From positions 1-5,648 of the forward strand of contig SKIL01000243.1 in assembly GCA_007116425.1 (NCBI GenBank): 5,648 bases of DNA, written 5' to 3'. The stretch comes from Bacteriovoracaceae bacterium. GTDB taxonomy: Bacteria > Bdellovibrionota > Bacteriovoracia > Bacteriovoracales > Bacteriovoracaceae. The notes beneath the pieces were generated by a model that worked only from the letters and a program-made list of their open reading frames with translations, was not told where the DNA came from and made no database searches. Positions 1 through 5,597 of this stretch are shown in pieces. A program made the position numbers and the translations under genes. Within the stretch, counting starts at the first letter, position 1. Every line of letters starts with the position of its first letter.

Positions 1-1279
1 AATTATCTTCTCTTTGTGCTAGCATTCTTTCTCTTTGCTCAATTCTTCGATCCATTTGATCTATATTGCTTTGTAGACCTCTACGCCGTGAGCGTAGCGC
101 TCCATCGGGAGTTTGAAGTACTTGATCTACAAAGTTGCGTAAATTATCAAATGCCCCATTTATTTTTTGGCCACCATCAATATATCGACCTGTAAGCACT
201 TGCTCTACCATTTGATAATTTTGCGAAAGTTTACTTTCAAATTGATCAGTATCTAGCTCAAGAAGACCAGACCTTTGAAATGTAACGCCAAGATCACCAA
301 GTCGATATGTTCCAAATTCAGTTTCAATTCCTTGAAATACAACCGATCGAATTCTACTTTCTAGTGTTTGTAGAATAGAATCCCCTCCAAGAGTTCTGGT
401 TGTATCTGTGTTTTCATCAACTTGCTTTTGAGTTTCGATGAATTGTAACATTTGATTGATTTCATCAACGACCTCTTTTACTTTCTCGCTGACGGCCTCA
501 ACATCCTCTACAATTTGAACTGTGAACTCTTCACCGGGAGCTGCCTTATTTAAGTTAATAGTGACACCCGGAATGAGTTCTGATGCGGAATTATTTGGAA
601 CTTCGATTCTAAAGCCATTTAGCTTAACGACAGCATCATGAGCAGGCCTTTCAAACTCAAGAAAGAAATCATCTTCTCCATCAACAAAGTAAAATTTAGG
701 GAATTCGGCCCTATTCTCATCTCCCGACTCCTCTAGGTTGAGAATGAGTCTCCATGGTTTATCAGAACCACTTCCATCATTTACGATATTTGCAGTCAGT
801 CCATTTGAAGGGTCTCCATTTATAAGTCGCATAACACCATCGAGAGATGCATTACTTCGGTCAACATAGATCTGTTGACTTTCACCGCTCGGGAGACGGT
901 ATTGAATATATCCTACTCCAATATAGCTATCACTGCGACTTGCAAACCCGGAGCTCATTGCAGAAGACCTTTGGGCAAGTCTTTCAACCGAAAGTTGATA
1001 GTTTCCAGGGATAGCAACATTTCTATCAACATCAACTGTTGCGACATCTTCACGCGTTTCTGTTCTAAACTCTCGAAGGTTTCGGGCAGTTCTAACATCA
1101 TTCAACTTAGTTCTTACACCTTCAACCTTACCGATCAGCTCATCGACAAGAGATTGTCTCTCTTCGATATTTGCTTTGCGCATTTCCATTCTTTGAACGG
1201 GGATTCGCTCTGCTTGCATGATCTGCTGTACAATATCTGGTGGCAGCCCTGAGGCCATTGAACCAAACGAAATTGACAA
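1..1279 (-). CDS. fliD: Flagellar hook-associated protein 2 / filament cap FliD, 3' end cut by window edge
   Basis: FliD caps the flagellar filament outside the cell and helps exported flagellin subunits fold into the growing tip. On the minus strand the frame is open for 426 codons with no stop and runs off the window. The N-terminus (SISFGSMASGLPPDIVQQIM) has the usual FliD_N opening, followed by a heptad-like helix to about residue 65. Around residues 212-245 is the FliD hallmark, a D-A-V-V-K-L-N-G-F-x-I segment followed by LIPGVTINL. A long C-terminal coiled-coil region ends in an Arg/Glu/Gln-rich helix (IDQMDRRIEQRERMLAQRE) typical of the last 50 residues of the family, so probably only 30-40 residues are missing. 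The TTG start at 1279 is preferred over ATG 1258 because a perfect AGGAGG lies 6 bases upstream and the seven extra residues match the family N-terminus. Its right-hand neighbour diverges from it. No flagellar partner gene is visible in the window, although fliS often follows fliD in other bacteria. Confidence 0.93.
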   Translation of the reverse strand, partial: MSISFGSMASGLPPDIVQQIMQAERIPVQRMEMRKANIEERQSLVDELIGKVEGVRTKLNDVRTARNLREFRTETREDVATVDVDRNVAIPGNYQLSVERLAQRSSAMSSGFASRSDSYIGVGYIQYRLPSGESQQIYVDRSNASLDGVMRLINGDPSNGLTANIVNDGSGSDKPWRLILNLEESGDENRAEFPKFYFVDGEDDFFLEFERPAHDAVVKLNGFRIEVPNNSASELIPGVTINLNKAAPGEEFTVQIVEDVEAVSEKVKEVVDEINQMLQFIETQKQVDENTDTTRTLGGDSILQTLESRIRSVVFQGIETEFGTYRLGDLGVTFQRSGLLELDTDQFESKLSQNYQMVEQVLTGRYIDGGQKINGAFDNLRNFVDQVLQTPDGALRSRRRGLQSNIDQMDRRIEQRERMLAQREDN

Positions 1280-1285
1280 GATAGT

Positions 1286-1291
1286 CCTCCT
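1286..1291 (-). promoter_or_regulatory. Ribosome binding site of fliD (AGGAGG), decides the TTG start
   Basis: The plus strand reads CCTCCT, so the minus-strand mRNA has a full-strength AGGAGG. The spacer to TTG 1279 is 6 bases (ACTATC), which is optimal. It lies 27 bases upstream of the alternative ATG at 1258, too far to serve it. Confidence 0.85.
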
Positions 1292-1318
1292 GACGTTTCT
1301 TATCTTAAACCTCGTAAA

Positions 1319-1346
1319 AGAATATCATGTTTGGCGGCATGCGCAA
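1319..1346 (-). promoter_or_regulatory. Weak candidate promoter of fliD
   Basis: On the minus strand, TTGCGC (1346-1341) and TATTCT (1324-1319) are separated by 16 bases. That is 3/6 and 4/6 to the sigma-70 consensus, and it places a start site about 30 bases before the TTG codon. A separate GCCGAAAT on the minus strand (1363-1356) resembles a flagellar sigma-28 -10 element (GCCGATAA), but has no good -35 partner at the required spacing. I found no sigma-54 -24/-12 pair with correct spacing. Which sigma factor drives fliD cannot be decided from this. Confidence 0.25.
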
Positions 1347-1410
1347 TGGGTGGGCATTTCGGCACGTTTTGCTCAGTAATAAACCTTGCAACATATTTAT
1401 GAGGGTTTAG

Positions 1411-1441
1411 AATAAAAAAAGGCCGGTTTGGGGCCGGCCTT
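1411..1441 (-). terminator. Strong intrinsic terminator, oriented leftward
   Basis: A perfect 8-bp stem, AAGGCCGG (1419-1426) and CCGGCCTT (1434-1441), encloses a 7-base loop TTTGGGG. Read on the minus strand, the stem is followed by an unbroken run of T with one later A (complement of AATAAAAAAA, 1411-1420), the textbook layout of a Rho-independent terminator. Read rightward only two T follow, so it should act on leftward transcription. No minus-strand gene ends just to its right. It sits upstream of fliD, where it could block antisense transcripts from the membrane-protein gene from running into fliD. Confidence 0.75.
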
Positions 1442-1502
1442 GATTCGAGGTTATGGGGAACACATTTTGTATTGCGTTCTCATACTATACTGGTCGGGTA
1501 AT

Positions 1503-3002
1503 ATGGAAAATACTTTAATAGAAAGCTCGGGAATTTGGACAAAAAAGTCAAAGTTCTTTATATATCGGGCACTTGCATATTCATTCTTTTTGCTTTTTCC
1601 CATTTGGGCACAAAAAACTCTAGAGCTTCCACTCTTGGCCCAGGTCTTTATCATGGTTCTTTACATCCTATTTATGGTGAGCCAGTGGTTTTTGCTTGGG
1701 AAGGAAATTGATTACCGACTAAAAATCTACTTTCGCGTCAACTCCTCTATGGATCGAGTCATTTATCGATTGTTGCTTGGGATGATCGCAATGCTTTTGT
1801 ATTTCAATCTATTGTCATTTTTAGACAGCAAGTGGATATACAATAGCTTTTGGCTAACTTGGGTTGCTTTGGGATTGTTTTATTCGTGGCCCACGAGAGG
1901 TCGAATTATTAGGGAGTCAGTCTCTTCAAACTTTGGAGAGTTTTATTATTTGGATTCGTTTGAAAAAACATTAGTTGGTCTAATTTTGGTTATGTTTGTT
2001 TTTTCAATTCCCGAGTTGCCAATGCTTGGCTCTAGAGAGGGCCTACAGCTTTTCTTTGATCCGCAAGAAGCTTTTAGTACGCAGGTTTGGAATTTCCTTG
2101 TAGTTAATTATTATCCATTTCAAAGGTATCCAGAGCTTCTAAATATTGCTTGGTCGATGCATTTTTATGTCGTTGGGCTCGGGTTATTTTTATTATGTTT
2201 TTATGCTCTTTTGAGATTTTTTGTGTCTCGTAGACTTTCCCTCCTTGGTGTTTTTGCGCTTATTTCTTCATGGTCGTTTTCAAAAATAATGGGAGCTGAT
2301 TACGGTGCCGCTCTGGCCACAACCTATTCTCTTTTTTGGGTGTGGTCGATGCTTTGGGTAACTAAAAGTGGTACCTATAGATCGGGGTTGTTTTTAGGAT
2401 TGATCAATTACTACGGCGTTTTATTAAATCAGACACTTGTTTTTTTGGTATTCATACAGTTTGCTCTCTTGTATTTCTTTTTTCTTTCGGACAAAACGAC
2501 ATGGTTTAAAAAGCAAATGTTTAGATATGCTCTTTTTGGGCTCTTTCTCTGCCTTGGTGTGACGTTAGTTAACCTTGAAAAATTCGAAACTCTGCGTCCC
2601 CTATCTTTGCAATACTGGGATCACTTCATTTACTTGTTTAATCGTAAGTCTATTTATGCTTTGTCGTTTATGGGAGTCTTATTAATGCTCATTAAGTTGG
2701 CTTCGCCCAATTTGGGTGTGCTCAAAACTTTTCAAATCGATCGTCACAGGAGTCTCGAGTTTCTCTCAGCGATTATGTGCTTATTTGCTTATGCACTCAT
2801 CTTCGAGCGCAATTTAGTGTCTGAGTTTAGCTTGGTTTGGATGTTTGCCTTTATGAGCATTATACCTCTAGAGTTTATATTTCAGTCGATCTCAAGATTG
2901 AGATCCAGGAGAAATATGATTTATGTGGCCTATATTTTAATTTGTTTATTGGACTCCCATTTTGAAGGACGGGTCAAAATATTCATTGATACCCTACTTT
3001 AA
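1503..3002 (+). CDS. Polytopic inner-membrane protein of unknown function (possibly GT-C-like)
   Basis: This 499-residue protein is very hydrophobic and rich in Phe, Leu, Trp and Tyr. I count roughly 12-14 membrane segments, near residues 18-36, 43-64, 86-106, 112-128, 155-172, 213-237, 240-260, 263-284, 289-322, 340-358, 380-398, 423-440, 443-465 and 475-488. The largest loop lies between about 172 and 212 (it contains FFDPQEAFSTQVWNF and a PFQRYPELLNIAW stretch). Basic clusters such as RRLS, RSRR and WFKKQ mark likely cytoplasmic loops. Many membrane segments plus an acidic-aromatic loop recall GT-C glycosyltransferases or O-antigen-type proteins, but I see no diagnostic motif, so that is only a suggestion. 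ATG 1503 is chosen because the upstream in-frame extension begins at a TTG inside the terminator hairpin. The ribosome site is weak (CGGGTAAT). No clear promoter was found; a lone TATACT at 1486-1491 lacks a -35. The protein ends in a short charged tail (DSHFEGRVKIFIDTLL). Confidence 0.85.
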   Translation: MENTLIESSGIWTKKSKFFIYRALAYSFFLLFPIWAQKTLELPLLAQVFIMVLYILFMVSQWFLLGKEIDYRLKIYFRVNSSMDRVIYRLLLGMIAMLLYFNLLSFLDSKWIYNSFWLTWVALGLFYSWPTRGRIIRESVSSNFGEFYYLDSFEKTLVGLILVMFVFSIPELPMLGSREGLQLFFDPQEAFSTQVWNFLVVNYYPFQRYPELLNIAWSMHFYVVGLGLFLLCFYALLRFFVSRRLSLLGVFALISSWSFSKIMGADYGAALATTYSLFWVWSMLWVTKSGTYRSGLFLGLINYYGVLLNQTLVFLVFIQFALLYFFFLSDKTTWFKKQMFRYALFGLFLCLGVTLVNLEKFETLRPLSLQYWDHFIYLFNRKSIYALSFMGVLLMLIKLASPNLGVLKTFQIDRHRSLEFLSAIMCLFAYALIFERNLVSEFSLVWMFAFMSIIPLEFIFQSISRLRSRRNMIYVAYILICLLDSHFEGRVKIFIDTLL

Positions 3003-3052
3003 ATTAGACATTTATCCGTCGTTGAATTTTTTTATTTGATTTTGAGAATATG

Positions 3053-3061
3053 TGGTAGAAT
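3053..3061 (+). promoter_or_regulatory. Candidate extended -10 promoter for the small gene
   Basis: TGGTAGAAT is an extended -10 (TGn followed by TAGAAT, 5/6 to TATAAT). It lies 51 bases after the stop of the membrane-protein gene in an AT-rich stretch. The best -35 is poor (TTATTT 3032-3037, 18-base spacer), but extended -10 promoters need little -35. A start near 3068 would give a leader of about 30 bases before the Shine-Dalgarno of the next gene. Confidence 0.35.
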
Positions 3062-3098
3062 TTAGCTTGGGTCATGGAATTAGACCAAAGGAGTTTAT

Positions 3099-3323
3099 CT
3101 GTTTAGATCAGGAATAACTCGTCAGCTTTATCAAAAATTTATCACTTCTTATCACCTCACACGTTCAGATGTTTTGCATTGTCCTTACGTTCTTGTCTCC
3201 CAGGATGACAAAGATGTTAGGTTGTTGACACAAATGGCGGTCAGTGAGTGGGATGACGAAAGCGCTTTAGCGGTTTCGGCCACGAGTTGTGGTGAAGTGG
3301 AATTGATAGTATCTGACGTCTAG
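3099..3323 (+). CDS. Small uncharacterised protein (74 aa) with probable CTG start
   Basis: An open frame of 74 codons begins LFRSGITRQLYQKF and ends CGEVELIVSDV. The first codon would be read as Met. There is no ATG or GTG near its beginning; the frame is closed upstream by TAG at 3081-3083. A strong AAAGGAG (3087-3093) stands 5 bases before CTG 3099, a normal ribosome-site geometry. Codon use, a balanced amino-acid mix and a mid-segment of alternating hydrophobic and acidic residues (DVLHCPYVLVSQDDKDVR) look like a folded soluble protein. A downstream in-frame ATG at about residue 47 would discard most of it. An out-of-frame 10-codon mini-frame (ATG 3074 to TAG 3104-3106) overlaps the CTG and could couple translation, or it may mark a frameshift. 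I do not recognise the family. It has two Cys, no signal peptide and no membrane segment. Confidence 0.6.
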   Translation: MFRSGITRQLYQKFITSYHLTRSDVLHCPYVLVSQDDKDVRLLTQMAVSEWDDESALAVSATSCGEVELIVSDV

Positions 3324-3325
3324 AA

Positions 3326-3349
3326 GACGAACCGCCGGTGTCCTTTTTT
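3326..3349 (+). terminator. Probable short intrinsic terminator of the small gene
   Basis: Three bases after the TAG stop, GAC and ACC (with GA bulged between) pair with GGT and GTC around a GCC loop. The stem is followed by C and then six T (3344-3349). It has only 6 base pairs and a bulge, so it is weak, but position and U-tract fit a terminator. Confidence 0.4.
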
Positions 3350-3354
3350 GAAGG

Positions 3355-3379
3355 TGTCATTCTGACATTTCTCTGACAT
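3355..3379 (+). promoter_or_regulatory. TGTCA/TGACA inverted repeat merging into two CTGACAT direct repeats (possible operator)
   Basis: TGTCATTCTGACA (3355-3367) is a 5-bp inverted repeat with a 3-base centre. Its right arm is part of the octamer TCTGACAT, which recurs exactly 11 bp later (3361-3368 and 3372-3379). Two 7-mers CTGACAT separated by 4 bases have the spacing of a PhoB (PHO) box, whose consensus unit is CTGTCAT, so each unit differs at one base. A similar TGTCA-N3-TGACC stands at 4549-4561. Binding by a dimeric regulator is plausible; its identity is unknown. Confidence 0.35.
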
Positions 3380-3699
3380 ATACCTAAAAAAAGAGATTTT
3401 GGATGATAGCTTGACGATTAAACTTCTTTAACCTCCTTACACGAGCTGTTTTACGAATTTGAAAATGTGAATAACTTTTAATAATAAGAAGGTTTAAAGT
3501 GTCAAAAACTTGGCGAGATAAATAATTAGCAATTAAACTTACGCTTTAAGTGATTAAAATAATTGTAACCAGAGTGAAAGACTAGGTTTTGATTTTTTTT
3601 TTAGTTATTGTTGAAAAATGTGGAAAACTATAGCGATAAATGTGGAGAAAAATTTAAAGTCAAGTTTTTTGTGGAAAATAATTAGATCTATGGGCTCCA
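3380..3699 (+). other. AT-rich intergenic region with four DnaA-box-like 9-mers
   Basis: No open frame worth calling exists on either strand here; the bases are extremely AT-rich and include a run of ten T (3593-3602). Four 9-mers in one orientation resemble the reverse complement of the DnaA box: TGTGAATAA at 3466-3474 (exact to TTATNCACA), TGTGGAAAA at 3619-3627 and 3670-3678 (TTTTCCACA), and TGTGGAGAA at 3641-3649 (one further change). The last three are 22 and 29 bases apart. This could be a DnaA-bound regulatory or origin-like element, or chance in AT-rich DNA. No replication gene is nearby. Confidence 0.35.
3495..3521 (+). promoter_or_regulatory. Candidate sigma-28 (FliA)-type promoter
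   Basis: TAAAGTGT (3495-3502) matches the flagellar -35 TAAAGTTT at 7 of 8 positions. After exactly 11 bases comes CGAGATAA (3514-3521), matching GCCGATAA at its last five positions. Spacing is right but the start of the -10 is wrong, and the next gene begins about 225 bases downstream, so this is tentative. It is of interest because fliD lies in the same window. Confidence 0.25.
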
Positions 3700-3705
3700 T
3701 ATAAT
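3689..3705 (+). promoter_or_regulatory. Consensus -10 box overlapped by a small palindrome, upstream of the phosphatase gene
   Basis: TATAAT (3700-3705) is a perfect -10 element, although no -35 stands 16-18 bases upstream. The palindrome TATGG-GCT-CCATA (3689-3701) runs into its first two bases, a position where a repressor could block RNA polymerase. Transcription would start near 3711-3713, giving a leader of about 35 bases to ATG 3747. Confidence 0.45.
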
Positions 3706-3746
3706 ATCATAAAGAGATGATAGAAATAGCGGGAAAGCAGGTCAAA

Positions 3747-4544
3747 ATGGCAAAAATTAACAAAGTATTGATAAATCATATAAGTCAGGAAGCGATTGAG
3801 TGGATTCAGTCCTACTCTGGTTCTACTTCTAAAGAGGAGCTTTGGGCTGAACTTGGTGTGTCGCACAAGAAAGATAAAAGTGTCGTTACGGAGTTAGACC
3901 TAAAACTGTCAAAGATGACATTTGATATTTTAAAAGAAAGTGGTCTTTTAGAAGAGAATGCATTTTTTTGTGAAGAATTAAGTGACCGGCCTGAGCTATC
4001 TTTTCCAACATTTATATTAGATCCAGTGGATGGCACTCGAGAGCTTGTTCGTGGAATGGATGAGTGGTGCTACTCTTTGGCCTATATGGCCTCGATGAAG
4101 ATAAGTGATAAAAGCAATCTTGGTTGGATTTATGCTCCACAAATAGGTCTTTCTGTGCAGGATGAGGCATTGGTATGGAGAGACTCGCACCTACCTCAAG
4201 CTGAAAAGCCTTGGTTAGGACTGGTGAGTAGAAGTGAGTGGGAGAAAGGCTTTTACGAAGCTCTAGATGTCGAAGATTATATCAATATATCTCCAAGGGG
4301 GAGCATTGCTTTGAAATTGGCAATGTTGGCAATTGGATCATGTGACTTTGTGGTGTCTCGAAACCCTAAAAATATTTGGGATATCGCTGCTGGTACAATT
4401 CTATGCTCCCGAAGAAATATAAAACTCTACAATCTGGAAGGTGAGATTGAGTTCTTAGATCAACAACTCATTGATGGGCCGCTTTTGTGGTGTAGAGAAA
4501 ACTATTTCTCAGAGCTCAAATCAATTTTGAAAAATTTAGAATAA
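3747..4544 (+). CDS. Inositol-monophosphatase-family phosphatase (IMPase/CysQ/SuhB superfamily)
   Basis: Enzymes of this family hydrolyse a phosphate monoester (inositol phosphate, 3'-phosphoadenosine 5'-phosphate, histidinol phosphate or fructose 1,6-bisphosphate) with Mg2+ in the cytoplasm. The 265-residue length is typical. The metal-site signatures are all present: VTELD (Thr48, Asp51), the acidic pair EE at 76-77, DPVDGT (Asp92, Asp95, Gly96, Thr97) and WDIAAG at 211-216 with Asp212. Catalysis therefore looks intact. A GSIALKLAMLAIGSCDFVVSR stretch precedes the last motif, as in the family. The substrate cannot be decided; CysQ-like or SuhB-like are both possible, so no symbol is given. 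ATG 3747 is preferred over ATG 3717 because AGG sits 6 bases upstream, whereas AAAGAG directly abuts ATG 3717 and the predicted transcript would begin almost at that codon. The longer form would add ten residues with no family match. The activator gene follows 51 bases later on the same strand. Confidence 0.92.
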   Translation: MAKINKVLINHISQEAIEWIQSYSGSTSKEELWAELGVSHKKDKSVVTELDLKLSKMTFDILKESGLLEENAFFCEELSDRPELSFPTFILDPVDGTRELVRGMDEWCYSLAYMASMKISDKSNLGWIYAPQIGLSVQDEALVWRDSHLPQAEKPWLGLVSRSEWEKGFYEALDVEDYINISPRGSIALKLAMLAIGSCDFVVSRNPKNIWDIAAGTILCSRRNIKLYNLEGEIEFLDQQLIDGPLLWCRENYFSELKSILKNLE

Positions 4545-4548
4545 CAAC

Positions 4549-4576
4549 TGTCAAATTGACCTATGTATCCTCATAG
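4549..4576 (+). promoter_or_regulatory. Two adjacent small inverted repeats between phosphatase and activator genes
   Basis: TGTCA-AAT-TGACC (4549-4561) contains the perfect GTCAA-A-TTGAC and resembles the repeat at 3355-3367. It abuts CTATG-TATCCT-CATAG (4561-4576), a 5-bp stem with a 6-base loop and no following T-run, so it is not a convincing terminator. TTGACC could serve as a -35, but no -10 follows at the right distance. Operator sites for autoregulation by the downstream activator are possible; co-transcription with the phosphatase is the default. Confidence 0.3.
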
Positions 4577-4595
4577 TCTGATGGATTAAAAGGAT

Positions 4596-5558
4596 ATGAA
4601 AAGTTGGTGCAAGATGATTGTTGGAACAAAAGAAAATATAACAAAGATTACGAAAGTTTATTCAAGCTCCGATGTAATTTTAATGCTGAGAGGTGAAACA
4701 GGATCTGGGAAATCCTACTTGGCAAGGTGGATTCACGAGCAATCAAAGGGAAAGCAAGTACCTTTCGTGCACCTAAACGCGGCTTCTATTCCAAGCACTT
4801 TAATTGAATCAGAACTCTTTGGTCACGCAAAGGGCTCTTTCTCAGGAGCTCAGGTGGACTACCCTGGAAAAATTAAATTAGCACAAAGAGGGACGCTTTT
4901 TTTAGACGAGATAGGTGAGCTTAGTTTGGAGTTACAGGCAAAGCTTTTAACATTTTTAGATACGAAGTGTTTTTACTCCGTAGGCTCTAACAAAGAAACA
5001 ATTTTTTCAGGCTCGATTATTTTTGCTACCCACAAAAACTTAGAGGAACTGGTAGAAAGGGGAAAGTTTCGAGAGGATCTTTATTATCGGTTGAGGACAT
5101 TTCAGGTTTACATACAAGGTCTTAATGAGAATAAGGCCAAATTAAAGCATTATTTAAAAAGATTTTTAATCGAGGCGAATAAGAAGTATCAAAAGGATAT
5201 TATCCTCAGTGATGAGGTTAATAGCATACTAGAGTCTTATGATTGGCCTGGAAATCTAAGGGAGCTGAAGGGAACTTTAGAATATATTGTTGCAATGAGT
5301 TGTGAGCACGTTGCTAGGTCAGAAGACCTTCCAAACTGGCTAAATAAAAGAGAGGGCTCTAACCGCCTGTTGTTTACTCAAAGTGATGATTCGTACCGAG
5401 CTGCTCTTGAGGAGTTTGAAAAAAGATTTTTTAATCAAGCACTTAGGGATAGGCATGGTAGAATAAACCAAACAGCGAGAGAGATCGGTGTGAGTAAGAC
5501 CACACTCATTGCAAAAACTCGTAAATATGGTATTAAGAGCGCAGCATCATCATTATAA
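4596..5558 (+). CDS. Sigma-54-type enhancer-binding protein without sensory domain (PspF-like layout)
   Basis: This is an AAA+ ATPase that would remodel sigma-54 RNA polymerase at -24/-12 promoters. The order of elements in 320 residues is as follows. An N-terminal strand MIVGTKENITKI aligns with the start of the AAA+ domain. Walker A is GETGSGKS (33-40), then ESELFGHAKG, then a loop GSFSGA (80-85) in place of GAFTGA. Walker B is LFLDE (101-105) and sensor I is IIFATHKNL. Arginine fingers lie in FREDLYYRL (Arg159, Arg165), and sensor II in WPGNLREL (217-224). A Fis-type helix-turn-helix follows (about 282-313, HGRINQTAREIGVSKTTL). There is no receiver, GAF or PAS domain. The segment after the arginine fingers, normally near LPPLRxRxxDI, is divergent (GLNENKAKLKHYL). 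ATG 4596 has AAAAGGA only one base away, so ATG 4614 is an alternative start; both leave the AAA+ domain whole. The upstream gene is the phosphatase, and its target promoters are not evident here. Confidence 0.92.
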   Translation: MKSWCKMIVGTKENITKITKVYSSSDVILMLRGETGSGKSYLARWIHEQSKGKQVPFVHLNAASIPSTLIESELFGHAKGSFSGAQVDYPGKIKLAQRGTLFLDEIGELSLELQAKLLTFLDTKCFYSVGSNKETIFSGSIIFATHKNLEELVERGKFREDLYYRLRTFQVYIQGLNENKAKLKHYLKRFLIEANKKYQKDIILSDEVNSILESYDWPGNLRELKGTLEYIVAMSCEHVARSEDLPNWLNKREGSNRLLFTQSDDSYRAALEEFEKRFFNQALRDRHGRINQTAREIGVSKTTLIAKTRKYGIKSAASSL

Positions 5559-5577
5559 TTGACGCTTTGGGTGAAAA

Positions 5578-5595
5578 TCTCTGACAATTGAGAGA
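5578..5595 (+). promoter_or_regulatory. Small hairpin covering the ribosome site of the next gene
   Basis: TCTCT (5578-5582) can pair with AGAGA (5591-5595) around an 8-base loop. The right arm is the only Shine-Dalgarno-like sequence before ATG 5598. The stem is weak, so any control of translation is a guess. Confidence 0.25.
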
Positions 5596-5597
5596 GT

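Noticed and set aside
875..1252. Plus-strand open frame of 125 codons
   Set aside because: It lies wholly antisense to fliD, whose protein matches its family; the product (Ser/Asn/Cys-rich, no motif) looks like a shadow frame.
1361..1372. GGCACGTTTTGC, sigma-54-like -24/-12
   Set aside because: Only 8 bases separate GG and GC; functional sites need 10. It also points away from fliD.
1428..1502. N-terminal extension of the membrane protein from TTG 1428
   Set aside because: It would begin inside the terminator loop with no ribosome site; ATG 1503 gives a normal N-terminus.
1451..1654. Minus-strand 67-codon frame ending 10 bases before the leftward terminator
   Set aside because: Its position is tempting, but it is antisense to the membrane-protein gene, lacks a well-placed ribosome site and has no recognisable composition or motif.
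3087..3106. prfB-type programmed +1 frameshift
   Set aside because: The Shine-Dalgarno spacing is 7 instead of 3 bases and the GTT-TAG site does not favour re-pairing; initiation at CTG explains the AAAGGAG better.
3380..3716. Chromosomal replication origin
   Set aside because: Apart from DnaA-box-like words there is no typical origin gene neighbour and no verified unwinding repeats; kept only as a finding to test.
3660..3866. Minus-strand 68-codon frame
   Set aside because: It overlaps the promoter and 5' end of the phosphatase gene in antisense and has no ribosome site or motif.
3812..4036. Minus-strand 74-codon frame
   Set aside because: It is an antisense shadow of the phosphatase, Ser-rich and without a motif.
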